From: DTU036 sp964346475
Lineage (GTDB): Bacteria > Bacillota > Clostridia > Peptostreptococcales > Acidaminobacteraceae
DNA length: 64,000 nucleotides
Reading direction: 5' to 3'
Assembly: GCA_964346475.1 (NCBI GenBank)
Contig: CAYFUM010000002.1
Coordinates: 29,140-93,139, forward strand
In this document: one piece after another, positions 9,397 to 16,711 of the stretch
How the letters are laid out: each line of letters starts with the position of its first letter
Numbering within the stretch: position 1 is the stretch's first letter
Notes under the pieces: generated by a model
What the model was told of the DNA's origin: nothing
The model's database searches: none
What the model saw: only the letters and a program-made list of their open reading frames with translations
Program-made: the position numbers and the translations under genes

Positions 9397-9553
9397 TGAA
9401 ATCGTCCTCAATATTCTTATAATAATCCTGAAGCTCCTTGTAGAGCACCATGGCCTCCTTATAAAGTTCTAGAGCCTGGTCTAACTCAGGAGTTTTACTT
9501 AGCTTTTCTTCTATTTCCTCTAAACGCAGGATTTTTTTACTATAGTCCTTCAT
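9380..9553 (-). CDS. xseB: Exodeoxyribonuclease VII small subunit (short)
   Basis: A 57-residue helical protein is encoded between xseA and ispA. Its ATG overlaps the xseA stop (ATGA), and its stop lies 17 bases into ispA. The sequence holds the XseB-type pattern LEEIEEKL followed by LDQALELYKEAM, which packs against XseA. XseB proteins usually have 65-80 residues; this one is trimmed at both ends and easily missed by length cut-offs. With XseA it forms exonuclease VII, which degrades single-stranded DNA from both ends. Confidence 0.88.
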   Translation of the reverse strand: MKDYSKKILRLEEIEEKLSKTPELDQALELYKEAMVLYKELQDYYKNIEDDFNALQK

Positions 9554-10710
9554 GATATCTCAACTTTCTCTATGCCATCATAGAAGTGTAATTCAGCCGG
9601 TCCTGGAACTAGCTGGCCTCTTCTTCTTACCCAGCCCTCCTGCTTAATAGCAACATAACCCCTTTTTAATATTTCTTCTGGATTATAAGCCTGGATTTTC
9701 TGAAAGAGCTCTTCTAGCCTCCTTTTATCATTATCAAGTCTTTTATTAAAGGAAAGGCTAACTTCCCTAAGAAGTTCTTCAATTCTCCTCTGGTCATTAA
9801 CCATACGATGCTCAAAGTGGATATTCATCCTATCCATGAGACTAGCTATTCTCAATCTTCTCTTGTCAAGCTCCAGGAGGAGGTTTCTGCCCGAATATTC
9901 GAGTCTAGACATAATTCCATCGGCTAGCCTTAAAACCTCTTCTGAGGCCATTTCAGCTGCCTGAGACGGAGTAGCTCCCCGGGCATCACAGACCAGTTCT
10001 GCCAGGGTAAAGTCTATTTCATGGCCTATGGCACAGAGGCTGGGGATCTCTAGATTAGCCAGGGCAAGGCAGAGGCTCTCATCATTAAAAACCGACAGAT
10101 CCTCATAACTTCCTCCACCTCTAGTTAAAACTAAAAGATCAGCTTCGATATTTTCCAGGCTATCCATTATTGATGAAACTGCCCCACTGCCCTGGACAGT
10201 TATAGGATAGAGTACTACCTCACAAAAGGGGTTTCTTTCACTAAATATTTTCATAAAGTCTTCATAGGCTGCTCCCGTCGGTGAAGTTAGTAGAGCTATT
10301 TTTTCCGGTAGCCTGGGAAGGTTTTTTTTCCTTTCAGGGTCCAAAAGACCCAGCTGCGAAAATCTATCTCTAAGCTCTAGAAAGGCCTTTAGTAGCTCGC
10401 CCTCACCCAGGGGCTCCACCCTTTGTACATAAAATTGCAGCCTTCCTGTTTTTTCATAAAAGGAAACGCTGCCCCTTAGTAGTACCCTGTCTCCCTCCTG
10501 GAAGTCATAGGGGTTATTTGCCACACTAGAGCGATACATTACACAATCAATCGAAGAATAGTGGTCCTTTATATTGAAGTAATAATGGCCGCTGCCATGG
10601 CGAGTAAGCCTGCCAATTTCCGCCTCCACCTCTATCTTATTTAATCGGGGCGACAGGGCCAGCTCTCTGGAAATAAGCATATTTAATTGGGATACACTAA
10701 TCCTATCCAT
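9550..10710 (-). CDS. xseA: Exodeoxyribonuclease VII large subunit
   Basis: The 386-residue protein has an N-terminal OB-fold (residues about 1-100), the catalytic domain with LLTSPTGAAYEDF and LTRGGGSYEDLSVFND motifs, the GHEIDFTLAE stretch, and a C-terminal coiled coil. It cleaves single-stranded DNA processively. XseA is usually 400-450 residues; the shortening is in the coiled-coil region and matches the short XseB partner next to it. It overlaps nusB by eight bases. Confidence 0.93.
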   Translation of the reverse strand: MDRISVSQLNMLISRELALSPRLNKIEVEAEIGRLTRHGSGHYYFNIKDHYSSIDCVMYRSSVANNPYDFQEGDRVLLRGSVSFYEKTGRLQFYVQRVEPLGEGELLKAFLELRDRFSQLGLLDPERKKNLPRLPEKIALLTSPTGAAYEDFMKIFSERNPFCEVVLYPITVQGSGAVSSIMDSLENIEADLLVLTRGGGSYEDLSVFNDESLCLALANLEIPSLCAIGHEIDFTLAELVCDARGATPSQAAEMASEEVLRLADGIMSRLEYSGRNLLLELDKRRLRIASLMDRMNIHFEHRMVNDQRRIEELLREVSLSFNKRLDNDKRRLEELFQKIQAYNPEEILKRGYVAIKQEGWVRRRGQLVPGPAELHFYDGIEKVEIS

Positions 10711-11098
10711 GACTTACCACACTACCTAATATACCATTAATAAAGGAAGCAGAATCTGGGCTGGAATATACCTTGGATAGTTCCATGGCTTCATTAATGG
10801 AAACCTCCTTTGGTATATCATCCAAAAAAAGAATTTCCGCTGTAGCCAGTCTAAGCAGGGCTAGATCTACCTTGTTCATCCTATCCACAGGCCATTTGAG
10901 GGAAAATCCATTCAGCAGGTCATCAATTTTAGGAAGATTTTCAGCCAAGGATTTTAAAAGATCATGGGCATAATGTAACTCCCTCTCCTGCTTTATTTCA
11001 TCAAAAATATAGTCAGTAAAAATACCCGGTAAATTGTCCTGGATCTCACAGGCATAGATCCACTGCATTAACCTACGCCTGGTGGCCCTTCTAGTCAT
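10703..11098 (-). CDS. nusB: Transcription antitermination factor NusB
   Basis: A 131-residue all-helical protein with the NusB signature NEAMELSKVYSSPDSASFINGILG near the C-terminus. With S10 it binds boxA RNA in rRNA leaders. The ATG at 11098 overlaps the asp23 stop by eight bases (ATGACTAG) and has AGGA upstream; an in-frame TTG six bases earlier is less likely. The asp23-nusB-xseA-xseB-ispA-dxs order is common in Bacillota. Confidence 0.93.
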   Translation of the reverse strand: MTRRATRRRLMQWIYACEIQDNLPGIFTDYIFDEIKQERELHYAHDLLKSLAENLPKIDDLLNGFSLKWPVDRMNKVDLALLRLATAEILFLDDIPKEVSINEAMELSKVYSSPDSASFINGILGSVVSHG

Positions 11099-11438
11099 TA
11101 GCAATTCCTACAATTCGAATATTAACCTTGGCTATCTTAATTTCAAGCATACTTTCCAGGGCATTTTTTACCTTCTCCTGAATTTTAAAGCTAATATCAG
11201 AAACCTTAAAGCCCTTGAGAATCGTCACATTCAGCGTAATACCCAGAACCTCATTTTCATCTTCAAAACTGATTCCTCTTTGAGGATTCTTCTTTAAGAA
11301 GTTTAAGATTTGACTGGGGGCATCAGGTTCTATTAATATAACCCCTTCTATTTCCTTGACAGCTAAGCTAACTAAATCCTTAATTGCATCCTGACCTATG
11401 CTTACTGTGCCGTACTTCATTGTCATAACTTTTTCCAT
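11091..11438 (-). CDS. Asp23/Gls24 family protein (YqhY-like)
   Basis: This 115-residue Asp23/Gls24 (DUF322) protein has a conserved centre with SLAVKEIEGV and the C-terminal KVNIRIVGI strand. In B. subtilis the homologue YqhY is linked to control of acetyl-CoA carboxylase, and others are envelope stress proteins; the function here is not known. The ATG at 11438 is chosen because GGAGG lies five bases upstream; an earlier in-frame GTG is inside that ribosome site. It is the first gene of the operon that continues with nusB. Confidence 0.85.
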   Translation of the reverse strand: MEKVMTMKYGTVSIGQDAIKDLVSLAVKEIEGVILIEPDAPSQILNFLKKNPQRGISFEDENEVLGITLNVTILKGFKVSDISFKIQEKVKNALESMLEIKIAKVNIRIVGIAND

Positions 11439-11457
11439 AAATTCCTCCACTAATCGA

Positions 11458-11466
11458 ATTATACCA
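11458..11466 (-). promoter_or_regulatory. Extended -10 promoter of the asp23-nusB operon
   Basis: TATAAT at 11458-11463 is preceded by TGG on the minus strand, an extended -10 element, 20 bases before the asp23 ATG. No good -35 exists because the T-run of the preceding terminator occupies that place. Confidence 0.6.
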
Positions 11467-11505
11467 AAAAAAACAGACCTCTTCCACCTTAGGCGGAAAA
11501 GGTCT
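11466..11505 (-). terminator. Strong intrinsic terminator after the CD1247-like gene
   Basis: A 14-base stem (arms from AGACCT to CCGCC and back, with two or three G-T pairs), a three-base loop TAA and a run of eight T are seen on the minus strand. It ends the pepQ-efp-CD1247-like transcript just before the asp23 promoter. Confidence 0.9.
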
Positions 11506-11514
11506 CCTTAAATC

Positions 11515-11841
11515 CTATTCTTCGTCATCTTCAAAAAAATCAAAGTCCTCATCATCATAATCAGAGTAGAATAGCTCATCGTCATCATATTCATCATCGA
11601 ATAGGAAATCGTCCTCTACCTCATAGAAGTCTACTTCTAAGTCAGTTAGATCTTCATCAATGGCATCTACAACTTCATCCAGTATTGCCACTTCTTCGTC
11701 CAGCTCATCCATGAGATAGGTCATCTCATCCAGAAGATCAATTATGCCAAGGATTAATTTGGTTTCACTTTTATCTTCATCCAGATTAAGTCCTTCAGCA
11801 TAGCCCTGCAGGTAATTTAGTTTTTCACGAATATAGCTCAT
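11515..11841 (-). CDS. Acidic protein with CD1247 N-terminal-like domain
   Basis: A 108-residue, very acidic protein. The N-terminal half (to about residue 72) matches the pattern of the CD1247 N-terminal domain of clostridial proteins: YIREKLNYLQGYAEGL, then a helical DLLDEMTYLMDELDE and DEDLTDLEVDFYE. The rest is almost only Asp, Glu, Tyr and Phe. Longer family members can carry a C-terminal cysteine zinc-finger; none is present here. The function is unknown. It follows efp by 14 bases, a frequent neighbourhood in Clostridia, and is the last gene of its transcript. Confidence 0.75.
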   Translation of the reverse strand: MSYIREKLNYLQGYAEGLNLDEDKSETKLILGIIDLLDEMTYLMDELDEEVAILDEVVDAIDEDLTDLEVDFYEVEDDFLFDDEYDDDELFYSDYDDEDFDFFEDDEE

Positions 11842-11855
11842 AATATTCCTCCTGA

Positions 11856-12413
11856 TTACATTCTAGATAGGTATTCACCCGTTCTAGTGTCGACCTTGAT
11901 AGTATCACCAACATTGATAAAGAGTGGGACATTGACCACCGCTCCAGTTTCTAGAGTGGCTTTTTTGGTTATATTTGAGGCGCTATCTCCTCTAACTCCA
12001 GGCTCTGCTTCGACAACCTCTAGAACAACAAAGTTTGGTGCCTCCACATCTATGACCTTGCCAGAGTAAAAGCGTACATCAACTGAATCATTCTCTCTTA
12101 CATACTTGATAACATCAGCAACCTGTTCTTCATTTAGCTCCAGCTGTTCATAATTTTCATTGTCCATGAAAATATAGCTGCTGCCATCATTATATAAGTA
12201 TTGCATATTCCTTCGCTCTATACGAGCTCTGTTAAAGCGGTCCGATGGATTAAAGGCTTCCTCTCTTGTTGCACCGGTAATTATGTTTCTATAGGTGGTC
12301 CTTACAAAGGCAGCACCCTTCCCAGGCTTAACATGTTGAAAGTCAATTACCACGTAGGGCTGACCATCTATTTCAAAGGTCACTCCCTTTTTAAAATCAT
12401 TAGCTGAAATCAT
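11856..12413 (-). CDS. efp: Translation elongation factor P
   Basis: This 185-residue protein has the three beta-barrel domains of EF-P. It binds stalled ribosomes and helps form Pro-Pro bonds. The loop that carries the modified residue reads HVKPGKGAAF, with Lys32 at its tip. An AGGAGG site lies four bases before the ATG. No modification enzyme such as EpmA is nearby, as usual in Bacillota. Confidence 0.97.
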   Translation of the reverse strand: MISANDFKKGVTFEIDGQPYVVIDFQHVKPGKGAAFVRTTYRNIITGATREEAFNPSDRFNRARIERRNMQYLYNDGSSYIFMDNENYEQLELNEEQVADVIKYVRENDSVDVRFYSGKVIDVEAPNFVVLEVVEAEPGVRGDSASNITKKATLETGAVVNVPLFINVGDTIKVDTRTGEYLSRM

Positions 12414-12421
12414 AGGGCCTC

Positions 12422-13483
12422 CTAAAAATCTAATTCAATTAATTCTTTACTTGATTTGGATAAGACTTCATGGGAATCTTCAGTTACATAGACCAAATCC
12501 TCAATTCTAACACCACCAAAATCTGTTATATAGATACCCGGTTCATCGGTCATTACCATACCCGCCTCCAAAATTGTATCATCGATTTGGTTGAAACGGG
12601 GATTTTCATGAACCTCTAAACCGATTGAGTGGCCAAGACCGTGGCCGAAGTTTTCTCCATAGCCAGCATCACCTATAATATCCCTAGCAACCTTATCCAC
12701 ATCAGAACAGACAGCGCCGGGTTTTATTGCCTTTAGGGCTTCCTTTTGGGCTTTGAGCACAAGCTCGTAGATCTCCCTTTGCCTATCGCTGGCTTTGCCG
12801 ATACAAATTGTCCTGGTCATATCAGAACAGTAGCCCTTATAGACACAGCCAAAATCCAAGGTTAAGAAGTCGCCCTTTTCAATAATCTTGTCACTGGCTC
12901 TTCCATGGGGCAGGGCTCCTCTTTTACCTGAGGCTACTATTGCGGTAAAGGACTCCCCTGAGGCGCCTCTAGCTGTAAGCTGATTGACAAGTTCCAGATA
13001 TACCTCTCTTTCACTCATACCAGGTTTTATATAGTCAAGCATATAGGTAAAGGTGTCATCGGCTATGGCCTGAGCCTTTCTCATTAAATCAATTTCATCA
13101 TCCCTTTTTATCTGACGAATTTTTTCAATAAAGCGGCCCATGGGAAGAAGCTCCCCTTTGAAGTCTTTTTTTAGAATGTCTAAGGCCTCTACTGTCATGA
13201 AGTCCTCTTCAAAACCAAGCTTTTCCAGTCCCAGTTCTTCTAGTACCTGACCAAGAGACCTGGTAGTGGAGATCTCTATAATCTCATAGCCGGGACATTC
13301 TTCTTTTACCTGGGAAATATACCTAAAATCAGTTATGAAATAGGCCCCTTCCCTCAGTATAAGCGCATAGCCAGTTGAGCCAGTAAAACCACTCACATAG
13401 AAACGATTTTCAGGTTTGTAAAAAAACGCGCCTTCAATTGATAATTCATCAAAATAACTTCGGATTTGATCTAATGTATTCAA
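12422..13483 (-). CDS. pepQ: Xaa-Pro aminopeptidase/dipeptidase (M24 family)
   Basis: The 353-residue M24 peptidase has a creatinase-like N-domain (to about residue 130) and a pita-bread catalytic domain. Metal ligands are visible in LDFGCVYKGYCSDMTRT, GHGLGHSIGLEVHE, TDEPGIY and GVRIEDLV. It removes the N-terminal residue before proline or cleaves Xaa-Pro dipeptides; PepP and PepQ cannot be separated with certainty. The start is TTG at 13483, six bases after AGGAG. It precedes efp, as in many Bacillota. Confidence 0.88.
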   Translation of the reverse strand: MNTLDQIRSYFDELSIEGAFFYKPENRFYVSGFTGSTGYALILREGAYFITDFRYISQVKEECPGYEIIEISTTRSLGQVLEELGLEKLGFEEDFMTVEALDILKKDFKGELLPMGRFIEKIRQIKRDDEIDLMRKAQAIADDTFTYMLDYIKPGMSEREVYLELVNQLTARGASGESFTAIVASGKRGALPHGRASDKIIEKGDFLTLDFGCVYKGYCSDMTRTICIGKASDRQREIYELVLKAQKEALKAIKPGAVCSDVDKVARDIIGDAGYGENFGHGLGHSIGLEVHENPRFNQIDDTILEAGMVMTDEPGIYITDFGGVRIEDLVYVTEDSHEVLSKSSKELIELDF

Positions 13484-13513
13484 AATATTCTCCTTTTTAC
13501 CAAGCTATGTATA

Positions 13514-13538
13514 GTTTACCATAGCTATCTAGGTAAAC
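13514..13538 (-). promoter_or_regulatory. Promoter region of pepQ-efp with an inverted repeat
   Basis: GTTTACC and GGTAAAC form a perfect 7-base inverted repeat around an ATAGCTAT core. The arms overlap plausible -35 (TTTACC or TTGAGT) and -10 (TAAACT or TATACA) elements on the minus strand, so the repeat may be an operator. No known regulator motif is recognised. Confidence 0.45.
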
Positions 13539-13556
13539 TCAAACAATGATTTAAAA

Positions 13557-14774
13557 TTAAATCTTCCGCATTAAATCTCTAAAGTTAAGCTTCTCTTCAC
13601 AGGGAATATAGACAATCTGTTCTGGATGGGGAGCACTCTCTATTGGTTTTCTATCCTCATCGAGAATCTCCTTTAATTCTACTTCTATACAAGAGAAATT
13701 AGGACCGATAAACTGGACTTTATCCCCCAATTTAAACTTGTTTCTTTGCTGGATTTTGAGGTAGCCAGTCTCCTTATCATAGTCAAGTACCACCCCGAGA
13801 AAATCAGCCACCCGATTAAAGGTCCTTGCCTGGTAGAGTTGGTCTTCTTCAGTGGGTTTTCTTAAGAAAAAGCCCTGGGTAAAGTCCCTATGGGAAACCC
13901 TGGCTATTTCTTCAAAGAGCTCCTGGCTTTCTAGCTGCCTATTAGCTTGAATCCTGTCCAGGCCCTCTCTATAGGCTCTCACAATGGAGGCTACATAGTA
14001 GATAGACTTATTTCTGCCTTCAATTTTCAGACTGACAACCCCTGTATCTATGATTTCCCTTAGTATATCGATGGTGCAAAGGTCCTTGCTATTGTAGAGG
14101 TAGGTGCCCTTCTCATCTTCAAAGACAGGATAATACTCTCCTGGACGTTTTTCCTCCATCAAATGATAGCTCCAGCGGCAGGGCTGGGCGCAATCGCCCT
14201 TGTTTGCATCTCTTCCCGTAAGGAAATTACTTATAAGACACCTGCCACTATAGGAAATACACATAGCGCCATGGATAAAGACCTCATATTCCAGATCCAG
14301 GTCCGAGGTTTTATCAACTATTTCCTTGATTTCCACCAGACTAAGTTCCCTGGCAAGGATTATCCTCTTTACTCCCTGGGAGTGCCAAAACCTGGCAGAC
14401 ATTGCATTGGTGGTATTGGCCTGGGTGGAAAGGTGAATTTCAACATCCCCTAGGATCTCCCTGACCATCATAAGAGTTCCTGGATCAGAAAGGATATAGG
14501 CATCAAAACCTAGATCCTTAATTTGATTTAAATAAACCCTAAGCTCTTCTAAATCTTCATTATGGGGGATGATGTTAAGGACGAGATAGATCCTCTTACC
14601 CAGGCTATGGACCTCCTCTACAGCTAATTTCATCTCCTCTAGGGTGAAGTTCTTTGACTGCTGTCTTAGGCCAAATACCTCTCCAGCCATATATACCGCA
14701 TCAGCCCCATAGTGGAGGGCATACCTCATCTTTTCTAAATCACCAGCTGGTGCCAGTAGTTCAATTTTTCTCAT
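13557..14774 (-). CDS. trhP: U32 family protein, tRNA hydroxylation protein TrhP/YrrO-like
   Basis: The 405-residue protein has the U32 signature GRCLISNFLTGRDANKGD followed by CAQPCRW, which supplies Fe-S-type cysteines, and a C-terminal beta domain. Peptidase U32 proteins of the YrrN/YrrO group hydroxylate U34 of tRNA to ho5U, using prephenate. It overlaps trmR, whose product methylates ho5U, by four bases (ATGA), which strongly supports the tRNA role over a collagenase-like peptidase role. Confidence 0.8.
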   Translation of the reverse strand: MRKIELLAPAGDLEKMRYALHYGADAVYMAGEVFGLRQQSKNFTLEEMKLAVEEVHSLGKRIYLVLNIIPHNEDLEELRVYLNQIKDLGFDAYILSDPGTLMMVREILGDVEIHLSTQANTTNAMSARFWHSQGVKRIILARELSLVEIKEIVDKTSDLDLEYEVFIHGAMCISYSGRCLISNFLTGRDANKGDCAQPCRWSYHLMEEKRPGEYYPVFEDEKGTYLYNSKDLCTIDILREIIDTGVVSLKIEGRNKSIYYVASIVRAYREGLDRIQANRQLESQELFEEIARVSHRDFTQGFFLRKPTEEDQLYQARTFNRVADFLGVVLDYDKETGYLKIQQRNKFKLGDKVQFIGPNFSCIEVELKEILDEDRKPIESAPHPEQIVYIPCEEKLNFRDLMRKI

Positions 14775-15382
14775 AATTTTTCTCCGATTAAAAGACCGTC
14801 ATCTATATCTATAATGGTGGCGTGAAACTCTCTAAAGACCAGGTCTAAAAACTCCTTCATGCGTTTTTGAAGGGTCCTGTGGCGTCTTTTATTTTCTAAA
14901 TCATAGCTAAGTCCTCTGGCAAGGATATTATCAGCAATCAAGATACTCCCCCTAGGCATAAGAAGCAGTGCCCTTTCTAAGAAGTGTACGTAGTGGGGCT
15001 TGGAACCATCGAGAAAGAGCAGGTCAATACTTTCCTCCCGCTTGTCCAGATAATCCTGGGCCTCCATGTTAAAAAAACTAACTTTGGGACTAACCAAAAA
15101 GCTTTTTGCCCTCTCATACCTTGGAAGGTATCTCTCTATGCTGATAATATTAGCCTGGGGCAAAAGAATGTGGAGAAATTTAGTAGAATAGCCAAATCCA
15201 CTACCTATCTCCACAACTTCTCCAATAGATTTATTTTTTAGATAAAAGGAGATGAACTCCCCTATCTCATTGCTAATAACATTGACCCCTTCTTCTAGAG
15301 CGCTTGCCCTAAGCCCTTCATCTTTAAAGACAAGGTTAGTCTGATAGTTTTCTAGGAAGGCTTTTTTTTCACTAGTCTCCAT
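14771..15382 (-). CDS. trmR: O-methyltransferase, tRNA ho5U methyltransferase TrmR-like
   Basis: A 203-residue class I SAM O-methyltransferase of the YrrM family. Motif I reads VVEIGSGFGYST, and DLLFLDGSKPHY holds the metal-binding Asp. B. subtilis YrrM (TrmR) converts 5-hydroxyuridine-34 to 5-methoxyuridine in tRNA. The ATG at 15382 overlaps the mltG stop by 11 bases and follows GGGGA; longer in-frame starts lie inside mltG and lack family similarity. Confidence 0.82.
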   Translation of the reverse strand: METSEKKAFLENYQTNLVFKDEGLRASALEEGVNVISNEIGEFISFYLKNKSIGEVVEIGSGFGYSTKFLHILLPQANIISIERYLPRYERAKSFLVSPKVSFFNMEAQDYLDKREESIDLLFLDGSKPHYVHFLERALLLMPRGSILIADNILARGLSYDLENKRRHRTLQKRMKEFLDLVFREFHATIIDIDDGLLIGEKL

Positions 15383-16385
15383 GATTTTCCCCTGAGCGCA
15401 GGATATTTTCTTCATGCTCTTCAAAGGTATTTGCAAAATAATGAGTAGTTGCATCTTCGCTTTTTAGAACGAAGAAGAAATAGTCTGTATCCGCTGGATA
15501 GAGGGCTGCCTCAATACTGGCACTACCTGGATTAGCAATGGGCGCTGGAGGTAAACCTGCATTAATATAGGTGTTATAGTCAGATTCGATAGCCATATCA
15601 TCATAGCTGAGGATGGGCTTTCTTTCCTTGAGAATATACTGGACTGTGGCGCAGCTCTCAAGCATCATGCCATCCTCTATTCGGTTATGGAATACGCTGG
15701 AAATTATAGACCTTTCCTCGGAATCAGCTGCCTCCCTCTCTATAATACTCGCCAGAGTTATAAGACCATTTAGGTCTAGGGACAGCTCCTCCATACGGCT
15801 GTAGTAGTCGGCATTGAACCTATTTTCAAAGTTAACTAGCATTTTGTCTACAATATCCTCTTCACTACTGTCTATAAAGAATTCGTAGGTATCAGGGAAG
15901 AGGAAACCTTCGAGATGGTGGCTTCTATTAATGCCCTGAAGAAAGTCATAATTAAAGTCATGATTTTCCAGGACGTCATAGAATCTCTCCCTATCAATAA
16001 GGCCCAGGTCCTCAAGAAGATCTGCTATATGGCGGACCTCATAGCCTTCGGGTATGGTTACAGTGATAGTTTCAGTGCTTTTAATTTCTATTAGATTATC
16101 AACTAATTCCTTCATGCTCATAGAAGGACTTAGTTCAAAAGTCCCTTCCTGAAGATAGCTATCGTAACCCATTTCCTTTAAATATCCTGTAAAAGCTCTA
16201 GTATTTGAAACCAGATTATTATCACTCAGTAGCTGGCCAAGTTCCGATGGAGACATTCCTGCCGTTACTTGGATCTCAATAAGTGATTTATCCTCAAAAT
16301 CGACGGGTTCATATAAAGATTCCTTTATAGCAGAACAGCCTCCGATGAGTAAGGTTATAAGGATAAGAATTATAATCTTTTTCAT
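15372..16385 (-). CDS. mltG: Endolytic murein transglycosylase MltG, lipoprotein form
   Basis: The 337-residue protein has a LysM-like part and the YceG catalytic domain. The catalytic Glu lies in LASIIEREA, followed by SVFHNRIEDGM. MltG cuts nascent glycan strands and so sets their length. Most MltG proteins have an N-terminal membrane helix; this one begins with a signal peptide ending in LIGGC, so Cys17 is probably lipidated. The outside-of-membrane location is the same in both cases. The family is sure; lipidation is inferred. Confidence 0.88.
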   Translation of the reverse strand: MKKIIILILITLLIGGCSAIKESLYEPVDFEDKSLIEIQVTAGMSPSELGQLLSDNNLVSNTRAFTGYLKEMGYDSYLQEGTFELSPSMSMKELVDNLIEIKSTETITVTIPEGYEVRHIADLLEDLGLIDRERFYDVLENHDFNYDFLQGINRSHHLEGFLFPDTYEFFIDSSEEDIVDKMLVNFENRFNADYYSRMEELSLDLNGLITLASIIEREAADSEERSIISSVFHNRIEDGMMLESCATVQYILKERKPILSYDDMAIESDYNTYINAGLPPAPIANPGSASIEAALYPADTDYFFFVLKSEDATTHYFANTFEEHEENILRSGENHGD

Positions 16386-16387
16386 TT

Positions 16388-16711
16388 TTACTCCATTATT
16401 TCAGCTAGGATTTCCGATACGTCCTGCATAAGCCTGGCATAGCCAAACTCTGCTTTTAAATATTCTCCGGCCTTATCGTTCATAGAAAGGATGGAATAGA
16501 GCTTTTGAATCTTGTCCATTTCCTCATCTTTGACTTCTTCGCCTAGCATTTCCTTCTTTTGTAACTCAAATTGTTTTTCCCTAAAATCATCCACCATGGC
16601 CTTGGCAGATTCATCAGCCTCAATTATCTTTTTAGCTTCTAAATACTTCTTAAATTCCTGGCTATTTTCGATAGCTTTTTTTAGCTCTCTAGCCTTATCA
16701 TATGGATTCAT
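16388..16711 (-). CDS. YlbF/YmcA family protein
   Basis: A 107-residue, all-helical, charged protein with the YlbF-family pattern: AREL at the N-terminus, FREKQFELQ in the middle, and YLKAEFGYARLMQDV near the end. In B. subtilis YlbF, YmcA and YaaT form the Y-complex that directs RNase Y cleavage. Here it stands right after an RNase J gene, which fits a role in mRNA turnover. Partner genes are not in the window. Confidence 0.8.
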   Translation of the reverse strand: MNPYDKARELKKAIENSQEFKKYLEAKKIIEADESAKAMVDDFREKQFELQKKEMLGEEVKDEEMDKIQKLYSILSMNDKAGEYLKAEFGYARLMQDVSEILAEIME

